DNA of 64,000 bases from a bacterium (GTDB lineage: Bacteria > Planctomycetota > JAFGQW01). Of the stretch, positions 26,577 through 35,979 are shown piece by piece; the first letter of the stretch is position 1; each line of letters starts with the position of its first letter. Position numbers and translations under genes: made by a program. The DNA lies in NCBI GenBank assembly GCA_030426805.1, contig JAUHXU010000003.1, positions 496,001-560,000 of the forward strand, given 5' to 3'. The notes under the pieces were generated by a model that searched no databases, had not been told where the DNA came from, and saw only the letters and a program-made list of their open reading frames with translations.

Positions 26577-27478
26577 CCGAGTCGACCGGGTTCACGAACG
26601 ACGTGGAGATCTGCATCGTCGCGTGCAAGCGCTCCGGCCATCACGCGATTCTCAACTGGATCGCGGAACAGTTCGCGGCCGAACCGTACGTGCTGAACAA
26701 CTGCCGCGTGGGCGAGAGCCCGTTCACCGAGACGCGCCGTCGCCTCGAACGGCGCGGGTCGGTGGACGAGGCCGAAGCATGCCGCGCCGAGGAGAGCGGC
26801 GCGCTCACCGAGAAGCGCCTGCTGATCTACAACTTCGAGGATTGCGACCTGCGCGCGGTCTTCTCGCCGGAGGAGCGATCGCGACGCGAACGGGCACTCG
26901 GGCCGAGCCGGACGCGCCTCAACGTCGTCGTCCTCCGCGATCACTACAACCTGTTCGCGAGCCGGCTGCACCGCGTGCGACTCGGGTCCGACGTCCCGCG
27001 CGAACGGCTCGACAAGGCGCTCGCCGCGCGCGACCTCTACGTGCAATACGCGCGCGAGTGCCTCGGGGAGACGTCGATCGTCGACGAGCCGTGCATCCCG
27101 GTGCTCTACAATCACTGGTTCACCGACGCCGCCTACCGGCGTGACCTGTCGGCGCGGCTCGGCGGCACGTTCCGCGACGACTCGATGCGCCGGGTGGCCG
27201 CGCACGGCGAAGGCAGTTCGTTCGACGGCGTCGCGTTCGGCGGCCGCGCCGACGAGATGGCGGTGCTCGACCGGTGGCGCGGGCTCGCGTCGAACCACTT
27301 CTACCGCGCGATCGTCGGCGACGCCGCGATGCGGCGCTGCACCGCCCGCCTCTTCCCGGAGCTCGACGGTCCCCCGCCGTCACTCACCCGCCAGACGATC
27401 GGCCGCGTCAGCGGCCTGTTCCTCCGGGCGCTCGACGGCCCGGCCCGCTTCCTTCGCCGACGCGGCGTGCTGCGCTGA
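26573..27478 (+). CDS. P-loop sulfotransferase-like protein
   Basis: 301 residues from a GTG overlapping the preceding stop. The segment ACKRSGHHAILNWI (17-30) occupies the 5'-phosphosulfate-binding loop position, with an SGHH variant found in some bacterial carbohydrate sulfotransferases. VVVLRDHYNLFASRLHRV has the R-D-x-Y-N-x5-R arrangement of the 3'-phosphate-binding motif. Sulfotransferases use PAPS to sulfate carbohydrates. The sequence belongs to a divergent group, so the call is at family-level probability. Third gene of a coupled glycosyltransferase unit. Confidence 0.68.
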   Translation: MTESTGFTNDVEICIVACKRSGHHAILNWIAEQFAAEPYVLNNCRVGESPFTETRRRLERRGSVDEAEACRAEESGALTEKRLLIYNFEDCDLRAVFSPEERSRRERALGPSRTRLNVVVLRDHYNLFASRLHRVRLGSDVPRERLDKALAARDLYVQYARECLGETSIVDEPCIPVLYNHWFTDAAYRRDLSARLGGTFRDDSMRRVAAHGEGSSFDGVAFGGRADEMAVLDRWRGLASNHFYRAIVGDAAMRRCTARLFPELDGPPPSLTRQTIGRVSGLFLRALDGPARFLRRRGVLR

Positions 27479-27491
27479 CCGAACGACCGCG

Positions 27492-28115
27492 TCAGTCGTA
27501 CGTGTAGCCGAACGCGTCGACGTCGTCGCGCCACAACTCGGCCACGAGGTCACGCGTCTCGTCGGTGTAGTAGCGGTGATACGCCTTTCGCCGCGTGCGG
27601 TTCAACCGCGGAAGCTTCGCCTTCGGGATCGCCGCGCGTTCGCAGATCGTGTCGAAGTCGTCCTGGATCCGCTCGAGCTTCGCGACGAAATCGACGAGCA
27701 GATTGCCGTCGGGGTCGGAGAGTCGGCTCTTCTGCGTGATCGTCTCGCTCCACGTCACGCCGCGGTGGTAGTGCTCGCGGAAGAGGTCGCGAAGCTCGCG
27801 GATCTGCTCCGCAGTGACCTTCTTTCGCGGGTGAAATGGCGTCGTGAACGGGAGCTTTCCCTGGTTGTAGGCGAGGTTGGAGATCGCCCAGTCCCATGGG
27901 TTGCGCACGACCGAGAACGTGAAACAGCGCGCCCACACGTCGGGCCCGAGTTTCTCGCGCGCATGGTGCGCGGGGATGTTCCGGTTGTAGAGCGCGAACT
28001 CCTCCGCCGTGAGCGGCCACGCCTCGCCGTATTGCTCGAGCACGCTCCGGAGCGTCGTCGTACCGGTCTTGCCGATGCGGATGAATGCGAAGCGACGGTC
28101 GTGTGCGACGATCAT
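27492..28115 (-). CDS. Sulfotransferase family 2-like protein
   Basis: 207 residues. Seen: RIGKTGTTTLRSVL with the PAPS 5'-loop KTGTTTL (16-22), and SVVRNPWDWAISN with the 3'-phosphate motif RNPWDWAIS (71-79). The C-terminus YYTDETRDLVAELWRDDVDA with FGYTYD is the ending typical of Sulfotransfer_2 (chondroitin/heparan-type) and related bacterial enzymes. Carbohydrate sulfation is likely. It faces the previous sulfotransferase gene tail to tail with 13 bp between the stops, so it is transcribed separately. ATG at 28115. Confidence 0.82.
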   Translation of the reverse strand: MIVAHDRRFAFIRIGKTGTTTLRSVLEQYGEAWPLTAEEFALYNRNIPAHHAREKLGPDVWARCFTFSVVRNPWDWAISNLAYNQGKLPFTTPFHPRKKVTAEQIRELRDLFREHYHRGVTWSETITQKSRLSDPDGNLLVDFVAKLERIQDDFDTICERAAIPKAKLPRLNRTRRKAYHRYYTDETRDLVAELWRDDVDAFGYTYD

Positions 28116-28183
28116 ACCGAGATCCCCGTTCGAGAGCGAAACCCCGAGTCTACCAGGGCAGCAATGCCGGGATCGAGCCGGAT

Positions 28184-28193
28184 CTGGTATCGT
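28184..28193 (+). promoter_or_regulatory. Candidate extended -10 promoter element
   Basis: CTGGTATCGT includes TG-N-TATCGT (28185-28193), an extended -10 sequence about 100 bp before the flippase ATG. The same ten bases occur at 34864-34873 before another glycan gene. No good -35 is visible here. Confidence 0.35.
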
Positions 28194-28296
28194 ACGTCGG
28201 TCTCCTCACCGCCGACGTCTCGTCGGTGGACGGCGGGCACGTTCGCGGCAACGCCGTGACGCCGAGTGCCGACCGACCCGACCGTGGATCCCGACG

Positions 28297-29823
28297 ATGC
28301 CCGAACGTCCCGAGCGCCGATCGCTCTTCACGAACGCCCACGGCGCCGACGACCTGAAGTCGCGATCGGTCGGCGGGGGCGCGGTGACGATGGTCGCGCA
28401 GGCGGGCAAGTTCGCGATCACGCTCGGCAGCACGGCGGTGCTCGCCCGAATGCTCGCGCCCGAGGACTTCGGGCTCGTCGCGGCGGTCCTCGCGGTCGTC
28501 GGCCTCGCCGATCGCTTCAAGGACTTCGGGCTCCCGATGTCGACGATCCAGCGCAAGGAGATCACCCACGACCAGGTGAGCACGCTCTTCTGGATCAACG
28601 CCGGCATCGCCGCCGGCCTGACCGCGCTCACCGCCGCCGCGGCCCCGATCGTCGCGTGGTTCTACCGCGATGCGTCGATGGTGGCGGTCACCCTCGTGCT
28701 CGCGACGACCGTGATCGCCGGCGGCCTGACCGTGCAGCACCAGGCGCTGCTCCGCCGGTCGATGCAGTTCGGCCGCCTCGCGGCGCTCGACCTGACCGGC
28801 ATCGTCGTCTCCGCCGTGGCCGCCGTCGTCGCGGCCGCCGCCGGAGCCGGCTACTGGTCGCTCGTGGTCCTGCAACTCGGCTATTCGATCGTGAACCTCG
28901 TCGGCGTGTGGTGGCTGTGCCCGTGGCGCCCCGGCCGCGCGGTCCGCGGATCCGGCGTGCGGCCGATGCTGTCGTTCGGCGGCTACCTCGGTGCGAAGGG
29001 CATGCTGCAGGTCCTCGCGAAGAGCCTCGACAAGATGCTGGTCGGCCGATTCTGTGGCGCCGACGCGCTCGGGATCTACAGCAAGGCGTGGCAACTGCTG
29101 CTGATGCCGGTCGCGCAGCTCAGCGTGCCGCTCACCGCCGTCGCCGTGGCGACGTTGAGTCGGCTCCGTGACGCCCCGGAGCGCTACCGCGCGTTCTTCG
29201 AGAACGGTGTGCAGGTCCTCGTCTTCGTCGCGATGCCGCTCGTCGCGTTCCTCTTCGTCGCCGCCGAAGAACTCGTGCGGCTCGTGCTCGGCCCCCAGTG
29301 GGGCGAGGTCGTGCCGATCTACCGCGTGCTGGCGCCGGCCGCGCTGATGACGACGTTCAATGTCGCCACCGGCTGGGTCTACCTCTCGTGGGGGCACACG
29401 CGCCGACAGTTCCACTGGGTCGCATTCGCCTCGACCGTGCAGATGCTCGCGTTCTTCATCGGCGTGCGGTGGGGCACGATCGGCGTCGCGGCGGCGTTCA
29501 GCATCGCGGTGCTGCTGCTACGTCTACCGGGCGTGGCCGTTTGCTTCCGCGACACGCCGCTGCGGATGGGCTCGTTCCTGCTCGTGATCGCTCGCCCCGC
29601 GGCGACGTCGATCGGCGCGGGCGCGGCCACGTGGTTCGCGCGCGCGATCGTCGTGCCGGACGCCCCGCTCGTCGCGCGCCTCGCGCTCGACGGCGTCGTG
29701 TTCGCGGTCGCCTATCTCGCGCTGTGGTGGGTGATTCCCGGCGGCCGGGGTGTGCTCCGCGACATCGTGCGGCTGTGGCCGATCATCGCGCGGCGCCAAT
29801 CGCCGGAGGCCGCCGATGCGTGA
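28297..29823 (+). CDS. Wzx-type polysaccharide flippase (MOP superfamily)
   Basis: 508 residues with about 14 hydrophobic segments. The N-terminal GGGAVTMVAQAGKFAITLGS and VLARMLAPEDFGLVAAVLAV, and later KSLDKMLVGRFCGADALGIYS, are characteristic of the Wzx/lipopolysaccharide biosynthesis protein family (PST, MOP superfamily). It would move a lipid-linked oligosaccharide across the inner membrane. The ATG at 28297 is chosen because the first transmembrane homology begins about 25 residues later; a longer in-frame extension has no ribosome site. Its 3' end overlaps the following sulfotransferase by 8 bp. No Wzy-type polymerase was recognised with certainty in the window. Confidence 0.88.
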   Translation: MPERPERRSLFTNAHGADDLKSRSVGGGAVTMVAQAGKFAITLGSTAVLARMLAPEDFGLVAAVLAVVGLADRFKDFGLPMSTIQRKEITHDQVSTLFWINAGIAAGLTALTAAAAPIVAWFYRDASMVAVTLVLATTVIAGGLTVQHQALLRRSMQFGRLAALDLTGIVVSAVAAVVAAAAGAGYWSLVVLQLGYSIVNLVGVWWLCPWRPGRAVRGSGVRPMLSFGGYLGAKGMLQVLAKSLDKMLVGRFCGADALGIYSKAWQLLLMPVAQLSVPLTAVAVATLSRLRDAPERYRAFFENGVQVLVFVAMPLVAFLFVAAEELVRLVLGPQWGEVVPIYRVLAPAALMTTFNVATGWVYLSWGHTRRQFHWVAFASTVQMLAFFIGVRWGTIGVAAAFSIAVLLLRLPGVAVCFRDTPLRMGSFLLVIARPAATSIGAGAATWFARAIVVPDAPLVARLALDGVVFAVAYLALWWVIPGGRGVLRDIVRLWPIIARRQSPEAADA

Positions 29824-30607
29824 CCGAATCAAACGCGTGACCGGTCGCATCGAGAAGCGGCTCTATCGGCTCGGGTGGCTCCGACGCGACGGGCTCTGCC
29901 TCCCCGATTTCCTCGGCATCGGCGCGCAGAAGTCCGGCACCACGTGGCTGTGGGAGAACCTGCGCTGTCACCCGGAGATCTTCCTGACGACGCCGAAGGA
30001 GTTGCACTTCTTCGACTGGCACTTCGAGCGATCGCTGCGCGCCTACGCGGCGCACTTCGAGCCCGGCGCGGGCAAGGTCAAGGGCGAGATCACGCCGGGC
30101 TACAGCATCCTGACGCCCGATCGAATCGACTTCGTGCACTGGCTGGTGCCCGACGTCCGCCTGATGTTCCTGATCCGCAACCCGATGGAGCGTGCGTGGT
30201 CGCAGGCGCTGATGAACCTCGTCAAGAAGCCGAAGGTACCGTTCGAGTCCGTGTCGGAGCAGACGTTCATCGAGCACATCGATTCGCCGCGGTCGGTCCA
30301 GCGGGGCGACTACATCGAGATCGTCGACAACTGGCTCACACGCTTCGCCGAGGAGCAGCTGCTGATCGAGCCGTTCGAGGCGATCCGCGACGAGCCGCGC
30401 GCGCTCCTCGGCCGGGTGCTCCGCCACCTCGGCGTCGACCCCGAACCCGACTGGCGCGCGTTCCCGGTCGACGAGGTGATCTTCCGCGGCGTGGGCGTGC
30501 CGCCACCGCCGCGGATCCGCGACCACCTCCGGCGAATCTACCGCGACGACCTCGATCGACTCGCGGCGCGATTCGGCGCGGTCGTCGAACCGTGGCAGGC
30601 GTGGTGA
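29816..30607 (+). CDS. PAPS-dependent sulfotransferase (Sulfotransfer_1 type)
   Basis: 263 residues. The 5'-phosphosulfate loop is GIGAQKSGTTWLWENL (34-49), followed by KGEITPGYS (89-97) and the 3'-phosphate motif LIRNPMERAWSQ (119-130). These are the canonical elements of heparan-sulfate-type carbohydrate sulfotransferases. The ATG lies inside the end of the flippase gene with GGAGG upstream, so the two are translationally coupled and probably act on the same glycan. Third sulfotransferase-like gene within 4 kb. Confidence 0.9.
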   Translation: MRDRIKRVTGRIEKRLYRLGWLRRDGLCLPDFLGIGAQKSGTTWLWENLRCHPEIFLTTPKELHFFDWHFERSLRAYAAHFEPGAGKVKGEITPGYSILTPDRIDFVHWLVPDVRLMFLIRNPMERAWSQALMNLVKKPKVPFESVSEQTFIEHIDSPRSVQRGDYIEIVDNWLTRFAEEQLLIEPFEAIRDEPRALLGRVLRHLGVDPEPDWRAFPVDEVIFRGVGVPPPPRIRDHLRRIYRDDLDRLAARFGAVVEPWQAW

Positions 30608-30611
30608 CCGC

Positions 30612-31520
30612 TCAGCGCCGCGCGCGACCGCCGAGCAGGAGGCGCCACCGCTCCCACGCCTCCATGTAGCGCGCGAGCACCGTCACGCCCGCGACGCGCG
30701 CGCGCTCGCCGACCGTGCGCAGCTCCGGGTGGCGCATCGCGGTGAGGGCGTAGCGAACCGGCGGGACGAAGTCGAGCACCGGGTGGCGGTCGATGCCGAG
30801 GAAGCGGCACGCCTTGCGGCCGCGCATGTCGTGCACGCCGCCGATGATCCGCGCGGTGCGCCGGTGCAACTCGCCGACCGTGGCGCGCGCCGGGTGGCGA
30901 ACACACACGTCGTCGGCGTAGACGAGCCGGCAGCCGGCGGCGGCCGCCCGCTGCCCCCACTCGACGTCGCCGCCCGACTTCACCGCCTCGTCGAACCCGC
31001 CGACCCGCTCGAACACGTCGCGGCGGACGAACACGTTCGCCGTCGCGGCGAACCCGCCCCGCTCGACGTACTCCCGCTGCCGGAGCGCGGTCGCGATCTC
31101 GAACAGCTCGACCGCGCTCGCCCGGTCGCGATCGGCGGCGAACAGCTCGATCCGACCGCCCACGACGACGTCGCCCGCCTCGGCGAGGAGTCGTGCGACG
31201 CCGGCGGTGATCCAGTCGGGCGCCGGCACGCAGTCGGCGTCGGTGAACGCGAGGATCTCGCCCGTCGCCGCACCCACGCCGCGGTTGCGTGCGATGTAGG
31301 AGCCCGGCCGCGCCTCGTCGACGAGACGCGCGTCGGCAAACGCCTCGACGACCGCGGCGAGGGGTTCGGTGGACCCGTTGTCGACGACGACGACGTCGAG
31401 CGCGTCCCGCGGCCACGTCTGCGCGTCGAGTGCCCGAAGACACCTCGCGAGCCCGGCCGCGTCGTTGAAGACCGGGATCACGACCGACACCCGCGGCCGT
31501 CGCGCATCCGGTGCATCCAC
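30612..31520 (-). CDS. Family 2 glycosyltransferase
   Basis: 302 residues. The GT-A core begins RVSVVIPVFNDAAGLARCLR, has VVVVDNGS, the nucleotide-sugar DXD equivalent AFTDADCVPAPDW and a GGFDEAVKSGGDVEWGQRA acceptor-side segment. A GTG start at 31520 is preferred, since it has GAGGAG eight bases upstream and the fold begins seven residues later; the frame stays open for 77 more codons with low-complexity Arg-rich sequence. It is an inverting transferase acting in the cytoplasm on a lipid-linked glycan. It stops 4 bp from the end of the opposing sulfotransferase. Confidence 0.87.
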   Translation of the reverse strand: MDAPDARRPRVSVVIPVFNDAAGLARCLRALDAQTWPRDALDVVVVDNGSTEPLAAVVEAFADARLVDEARPGSYIARNRGVGAATGEILAFTDADCVPAPDWITAGVARLLAEAGDVVVGGRIELFAADRDRASAVELFEIATALRQREYVERGGFAATANVFVRRDVFERVGGFDEAVKSGGDVEWGQRAAAAGCRLVYADDVCVRHPARATVGELHRRTARIIGGVHDMRGRKACRFLGIDRHPVLDFVPPVRYALTAMRHPELRTVGERARVAGVTVLARYMEAWERWRLLLGGRARR

Positions 31521-31651
31521 GCTGTTCTCCTCGTCGCCGCGACGACACCGCCGCCGGAACCATCCATCCTCGACCCGCGCGAGGTCGGCGTCAACCCGCG
31601 ATCCCGGTGCACGCGAACGGCGCGGGCTGTTCGCGACGCGCCCCGATGAAG

Positions 31652-31657
31652 TAGAGT
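31652..31657 (+). promoter_or_regulatory. Candidate -10 element of a leaderless promoter
   Basis: TAGAGT at 31652-31657 is followed eight bases later by the ATG at 31666; the spacer GGCGCCGC contains no ribosome binding site. Confidence 0.4.
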
Positions 31658-31665
31658 GGCGCCGC

Positions 31666-32544
31666 ATGTTCACCGTCGAGCGACTCCCGGGCAATCCGAT
31701 CGTGCGCCCCGGCATGGCCGGCCTCTCCGACGACGAGGGCGCGAACATCAACGGCCCGTCGTTGATCCGCGTGCCCCCGTGGGTCGCATCGCCCCTGGGC
31801 AGCCACTACCTCTACTTCGCGCACCATCGGGGGACGCATATCCGCCTCGCGGTGGCCGACGCGGTGACGGGCCCCTACCGCATCCACCCCGGCGGCACGC
31901 TGTCGCTGGGCGAGACGCCGTGCGACGACCACATCGCGTCGCCGGACGTGCACGTGGACCACGCCTCGCGCACGATCCGCCTCTACTACCACGGCGTCGC
32001 CGACGGCGAGCAACGGACGTTCGTCGCGACCTCGGAGGACGGATTGCACTTCACGTCGCGCTCCGAGCCGCTCGGTCCCTTCTACTTCCGGGTCTTCGGG
32101 CATGCGGGCCGCACCTACGCGATCGCGAAGGACGGCAACCGCTCGGGCGTACTCCTCGCATCGCCCGACGCGTACACGCCGTTTCGACGCGTGCGACGGA
32201 TCCTCCCGGCGATGCGGCACGCCGCGGTGCACGTCGAGGACGGACGCGCGTTCGTCTTCTTCACGCGAATCGGCGACGACCCCGAGTCGATCCTCGTCGG
32301 GCAGGTCGACCTCGCCCGCTGGGCATGCCGGTGGCGTCCGACCGGCGTCGTCCCGATCCTCCGACCCGAGACCGACTGGGAGGGCGGCGACCTGCCCCGA
32401 TCGACGTCGCGTTCCGGGCCGGCGTGGGAACCCGAACGCGCGCTGCGCGATCCGGCGATCCACTGCGAGGGCGACGCGCACTACCTGCTCTACGCGGTGG
32501 CCGGTGAACAGGGCATCGCGATCGCGCGTCTGCACCGGCGCTGA
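31666..32544 (+). CDS. Five-bladed propeller glycosidase-like protein (GH43/GH130-type fold)
   Basis: 292 residues, no signal peptide. Repeating blades contain acidic residues at the ends of strands, for example INGPSLIRVP, YLYFAHHRGTHIRLAVAD, ASPDVHVDHASRTIRLYYHG, and RDPAIHCEGDAHYLLYAV near the C-terminus. This is the pattern of five-bladed beta-propeller glycosidases and phosphorylases. The catalytic set cannot be fixed by eye. It lies alone on the plus strand between two minus-strand glycan genes. Possible roles are trimming or recycling of intracellular oligosaccharides. The stop is 7 bp from the end of the opposing membrane gene. Confidence 0.62.
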   Translation: MFTVERLPGNPIVRPGMAGLSDDEGANINGPSLIRVPPWVASPLGSHYLYFAHHRGTHIRLAVADAVTGPYRIHPGGTLSLGETPCDDHIASPDVHVDHASRTIRLYYHGVADGEQRTFVATSEDGLHFTSRSEPLGPFYFRVFGHAGRTYAIAKDGNRSGVLLASPDAYTPFRRVRRILPAMRHAAVHVEDGRAFVFFTRIGDDPESILVGQVDLARWACRWRPTGVVPILRPETDWEGGDLPRSTSRSGPAWEPERALRDPAIHCEGDAHYLLYAVAGEQGIAIARLHRR

Positions 32545-32551
32545 CGCCGCG

Positions 32552-34744
32552 TCACGGCTGCACGATCACCATGTCGTACTTCCAAACCAACCGGTCTCGG
32601 GCATCCGGCACGCGCCGCCGGCGACCGACGACGGTCTTCTCGACGACGCGGACCTTCGTGCGCGATGCACCGAGATGCCGCTGGGCGAGTGCGATCCATG
32701 GCGCCTCCCCCGACCCGAACAACAGCACCGGCGTGCGACCGAGCCTCCGACAGCGATCGAAGACCGCCGCGAGGGCCGGCTCGTCGTGGAGCGGATCCCG
32801 CACGACGAACGTCTCGCGCCCCTCGATGCAATGGAGCGGCACGAGCAAGCGCAGCGCGAGCGCATCGTTGGCGGCGGCGAACCAGACCGCGTCGTCGGGC
32901 GCGCGGGACGCGAGATCCCGCAGCGTCTCGCGCGACGACGTCCAGAATCGATAGGACAGGTGCGGCTCGGACGTGCGCATGGCGGCGATCCCCATCCACG
33001 CGACGAGCGCCATGCCCCCCACGACGCCGACGATCGTCACGAGCCGGCGGCGTCGCCAGTCGTCGATCACGAACCACGGGACGACCGCGCCGAGCACTAC
33101 GAGCGGCAACGTCACGTTGAGGAACCGCCGATAGCTGTGGAAGTGCGGGAACATGCCGCTGTCGACGCCGAGGGAGACGGCCAGGTAGAGGAGCGTCTGC
33201 ACGAGGCCGATCGCGAGGAACGGCACGAGCGCGAACGCGCCGCGACGTGCGAGCAACACGAACACGCCGATCAGGCCGACGAAGAGTGCGGGCGTCGTGG
33301 TATAGCGCGCGAAGCCCCGCACGACGTGGCCCAGGCCGCGCTCGGTCTCGCTCGGCGTGCGCAGCGCCGCGACGAATCGCTGTGCGCGATCCGGTTCGAC
33401 CTTCGCGGCATTCTCCCAGGACAGCAGCTGCGGCGGCACGCACCACAGGTAGGCGACGCCGAGCATGAACACGACACCGGCGATCGCGATGACCGCGCGG
33501 CCCGGGGTTCGCGCAATCCTGCCGCGACACACGCGGCCGAACACGAGAAACACGGCCGCGCACGCCCCGAGCGACGCGAGCCCGATCCACGCCGCACGCC
33601 CGACTTCCTCGCGAAACGGCGACCCCCATGCCTCGCCGGTCGCAGCGAGGAGGAACTTGCTGATCGTGCCGCGCGTGTAGAGTTCGTGCGTCGTGCCGGC
33701 GAACCACAAGCCGAGGGCGAGAAGCGTCGTGTAGCCGATCGGCACCAGGCGCGTCGTCCGGTCGGACAGGCCGCGGGCGCCGACGACGACCACGAAACCG
33801 ACCATCACGAACGGCAGCGGCAAGAACTCGATCTTCGTCAGGTGCACCGCGCCCAACGCGGCGCCACCGACGAGGAGTTGCAATGACGACACCGCCGCCG
33901 CCCGCGGCCGCGGCGCACGACCGGACGGCCAGCCGCACAGCAACAACGCCCCCGCCGAGACGAGCAGCGCCTCGCACATCCCCTCGGCGAACGTGATCCG
34001 AGAAAACCACAGGCTCATCGGATTCAGCCCGAGGAGCGCGCCGGCCGCGAAACCGACGAACGGTCCCGCGAGACGGGTGGCGATCACGGTGAACGCGGCG
34101 AGCGTAACGAGCATCAGGATCGTCGGCCCCGCCAACGCCCACTCGAGGCCACCGACCGCATGGAGCGCGGCGAGGAACGCGGTGAAGAAGTGAAAGCCGT
34201 GCGGCGCGATCGTCGGCCGGTCGACGTCGGCGAAGTAGAATCCGGGCAGGAACAAGTCGTCGTGCGCGCGCCACCACGACGGGTCCAACTGAGCGCGGAA
34301 GGTGCTGTCGAACCAGATGCCGCCCTGCGTCGCAATCCGAGCCGCGGCGTTCAGGTACGTGCCTTCGTCGTGCTGCCCGAAGACGTACTCCGATGGCGGC
34401 GAATAGACGACCCCGAAACCGATCAACAGCAATACCGCACACACGTCGCGCGGGCGGGTGCGCCATCCGGGCGCTCGGGCCCGCCGTCGGTTCGCGAGCA
34501 CGGCGAGCGGAACCACGAACGCACCGACCGATGCACACAGCGACAGCCGCGAGAAGGCGCCGATCGACGCCAATCCGTGCGCAAGCCCGGTCGTGAGCAG
34601 CAGGCTGATGACGACCGACAGCAGCCCCGCTTCGAGCAGCGTCGGCAGCTCGCCGTGGGTGCGTCTCTGCGTGCACGCGAGCACCGCCAGGGTTCCCGGG
34701 ACGAGGAACAGGAAAACGAACAGCAGCGGAGCGACCAGGAGCAT
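32552..34744 (-). CDS. Large multi-span membrane protein, GT39-like
   Basis: 730 residues with about 14 membrane segments in the first 580 and a soluble C-terminal tail. After the third or fourth helix the loop reads YVFGQHDEGTYLNAAARIA, an acidic DEGTY motif like that in GT39/PMT-related membrane glycosyltransferases; NPMSLWFSRITFAEGMCEAL follows. The C-terminal domain has a P-loop-poor, nucleotide-like alternation (VLLFGSGEAPWIALAQRHLG) of unknown role. It could be a polyprenyl-phosphate-dependent glycosyltransferase or, less likely, the polymerase of the locus. A TAGAAT -10-like sequence lies at 34775-34780 on the minus strand, about 30 bp before the ATG. Confidence 0.68.
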   Translation of the reverse strand: MLLVAPLLFVFLFLVPGTLAVLACTQRRTHGELPTLLEAGLLSVVISLLLTTGLAHGLASIGAFSRLSLCASVGAFVVPLAVLANRRRARAPGWRTRPRDVCAVLLLIGFGVVYSPPSEYVFGQHDEGTYLNAAARIATQGGIWFDSTFRAQLDPSWWRAHDDLFLPGFYFADVDRPTIAPHGFHFFTAFLAALHAVGGLEWALAGPTILMLVTLAAFTVIATRLAGPFVGFAAGALLGLNPMSLWFSRITFAEGMCEALLVSAGALLLCGWPSGRAPRPRAAAVSSLQLLVGGAALGAVHLTKIEFLPLPFVMVGFVVVVGARGLSDRTTRLVPIGYTTLLALGLWFAGTTHELYTRGTISKFLLAATGEAWGSPFREEVGRAAWIGLASLGACAAVFLVFGRVCRGRIARTPGRAVIAIAGVVFMLGVAYLWCVPPQLLSWENAAKVEPDRAQRFVAALRTPSETERGLGHVVRGFARYTTTPALFVGLIGVFVLLARRGAFALVPFLAIGLVQTLLYLAVSLGVDSGMFPHFHSYRRFLNVTLPLVVLGAVVPWFVIDDWRRRRLVTIVGVVGGMALVAWMGIAAMRTSEPHLSYRFWTSSRETLRDLASRAPDDAVWFAAANDALALRLLVPLHCIEGRETFVVRDPLHDEPALAAVFDRCRRLGRTPVLLFGSGEAPWIALAQRHLGASRTKVRVVEKTVVGRRRRVPDARDRLVWKYDMVIVQP

Positions 34745-34844
34745 CGGCGTCCTCGGGGGCGGGAACGACCGGGGATTCTACTCTGCCTCGTCACCGATGC
34801 ACCACTCGGTCTCCGCGTGAGATGCCCGGCTCGACTCGAGAGAC

Positions 34845-34873
34845 TTGGGCACCCCCGCAGGAGCTGGTATCGT
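34845..34873 (+). promoter_or_regulatory. Sigma-70-type promoter upstream of a GT2 gene
   Basis: TTGGGC (34845-34850) and TATCGT (34868-34873) are 17 bp apart, and the -10 has a TG extension (CTGGTATCGT). Transcripts would have a leader of about 140 nt before the ATG at 35020; no stable riboswitch-like structure was recognised in it. Confidence 0.5.
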
Positions 34874-35019
34874 GACTGACGAAGGAACGGAAGCAAGAGG
34901 AGCGCGCAGCCAGCCGACGACGGGCAGATCGTGGGCGCGCGTCGGGAGCGCGTGCGCCCGCACCGCACGCAGGGAGGCGCACAGACCGTGCCCATCCGTC
35001 GAGTCCAGGAAATCTGCCG

Positions 35020-35979
35020 ATGACGAGCCCACCGGACGTCACGCCCGGCTTCTCGATCGTCGTCCCGACCTACAACCGACCGGACCGTCTCGCCGCGTGT
35101 TTGGACGCGGTGGCAGAGATCGACTACCCCTCCGATCGCTTCGAGGTGATCGTCGTCGACGACGGCAGCGATGACGCCGCGGCGATCGAGGCGGCGTGCG
35201 CGCAACCCCGCGCCATACGCGCGAACCTGATCCGGCAGCCGCGCTCTGGCCCCGCCGCGGCCCGAAACGCCGGCGCCGCCCGCGCGGATCACCACTACCT
35301 CGCGTTCACCGACGACGACTGCCTGCCGCGTCCCGATTGGCTCCGCGGGTTCGCCGACGCGCTCCGCCAGGCGCCGGACGCGCTGTGCGGCGGCTCGACC
35401 GTGAACCGCCTCGAGGAGAACGCTTACTCGCGCGCGAGCCAGCTCCTCGTGTCGTACGTGTGCGACTACTACGTGAAGAGCGGAAGCCCGATCTTCCCGT
35501 CGAACAACATGGCGCTGCCCCGCAAGGACTTCCTCGACATCGGCGGGTTCGACACGCGCTTTCCGCGCGCAGCCGGCGAGGATCGGGAGCTCTGTGATCG
35601 CTGGCACGCGACCGGTCGTCCCCACGTCCGCGTCCGAACGGCCGTGATCGAGCACTCGCACAAGCTTCGACTGCGGACGTTCCTCAAGCAGCACATGAAC
35701 TACGGGCGCGCCGCCTACGTGTTCCATCGGCTGCGCGCGGAGCGAGACGCCGGCACCGTGAAGGTCGAGCCGCTGCGGTTCTACATCCGCTTGATCGGCG
35801 CGCCGTTCGCACAGCGGCCCCGGGTCCAGCCGATCCGGACTTCGATCTTGCTCGTCCTCTCGCAGGCGATCAACGCCGCGGGTTTCTTCTACGAGCGCGC
35901 GCGGCGGCGCAAGGCGCCGATCACGGACGCACGACCCGACCCGGCTACTTCAGGGCCGCCCGATCCCGGGTCTTCGTGA
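35020..35979 (+). CDS. Family 2 glycosyltransferase
   Basis: 319 residues. GT-A hallmarks: FSIVVPTYNRPDRLAACLDA, VIVVDDGSDD, AFTDDDCLPRPDWLRG (DXD) and IFPSNNMALPRKDFLDIGGFD, followed by an amphipathic C-terminal part that may touch the membrane. It is an inverting transferase of the same type as rhamnosyl or galactosyl transferases in glycan loci; the donor is unknown. It is driven by its own promoter with a long leader. Its last 35 bp overlap the 3' end of the sulfatase gene on the other strand. Confidence 0.87.
   Translation: MTSPPDVTPGFSIVVPTYNRPDRLAACLDAVAEIDYPSDRFEVIVVDDGSDDAAAIEAACAQPRAIRANLIRQPRSGPAAARNAGAARADHHYLAFTDDDCLPRPDWLRGFADALRQAPDALCGGSTVNRLEENAYSRASQLLVSYVCDYYVKSGSPIFPSNNMALPRKDFLDIGGFDTRFPRAAGEDRELCDRWHATGRPHVRVRTAVIEHSHKLRLRTFLKQHMNYGRAAYVFHRLRAERDAGTVKVEPLRFYIRLIGAPFAQRPRVQPIRTSILLVLSQAINAAGFFYERARRRKAPITDARPDPATSGPPDPGSS

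Noticed and set aside
34845..35174. Upstream ORF in the leader of the GT2 gene beginning at a GTG after TATCGT
   Set aside because: It has no ribosome site, Arg-rich composition and overlaps the GT2 gene in another frame.
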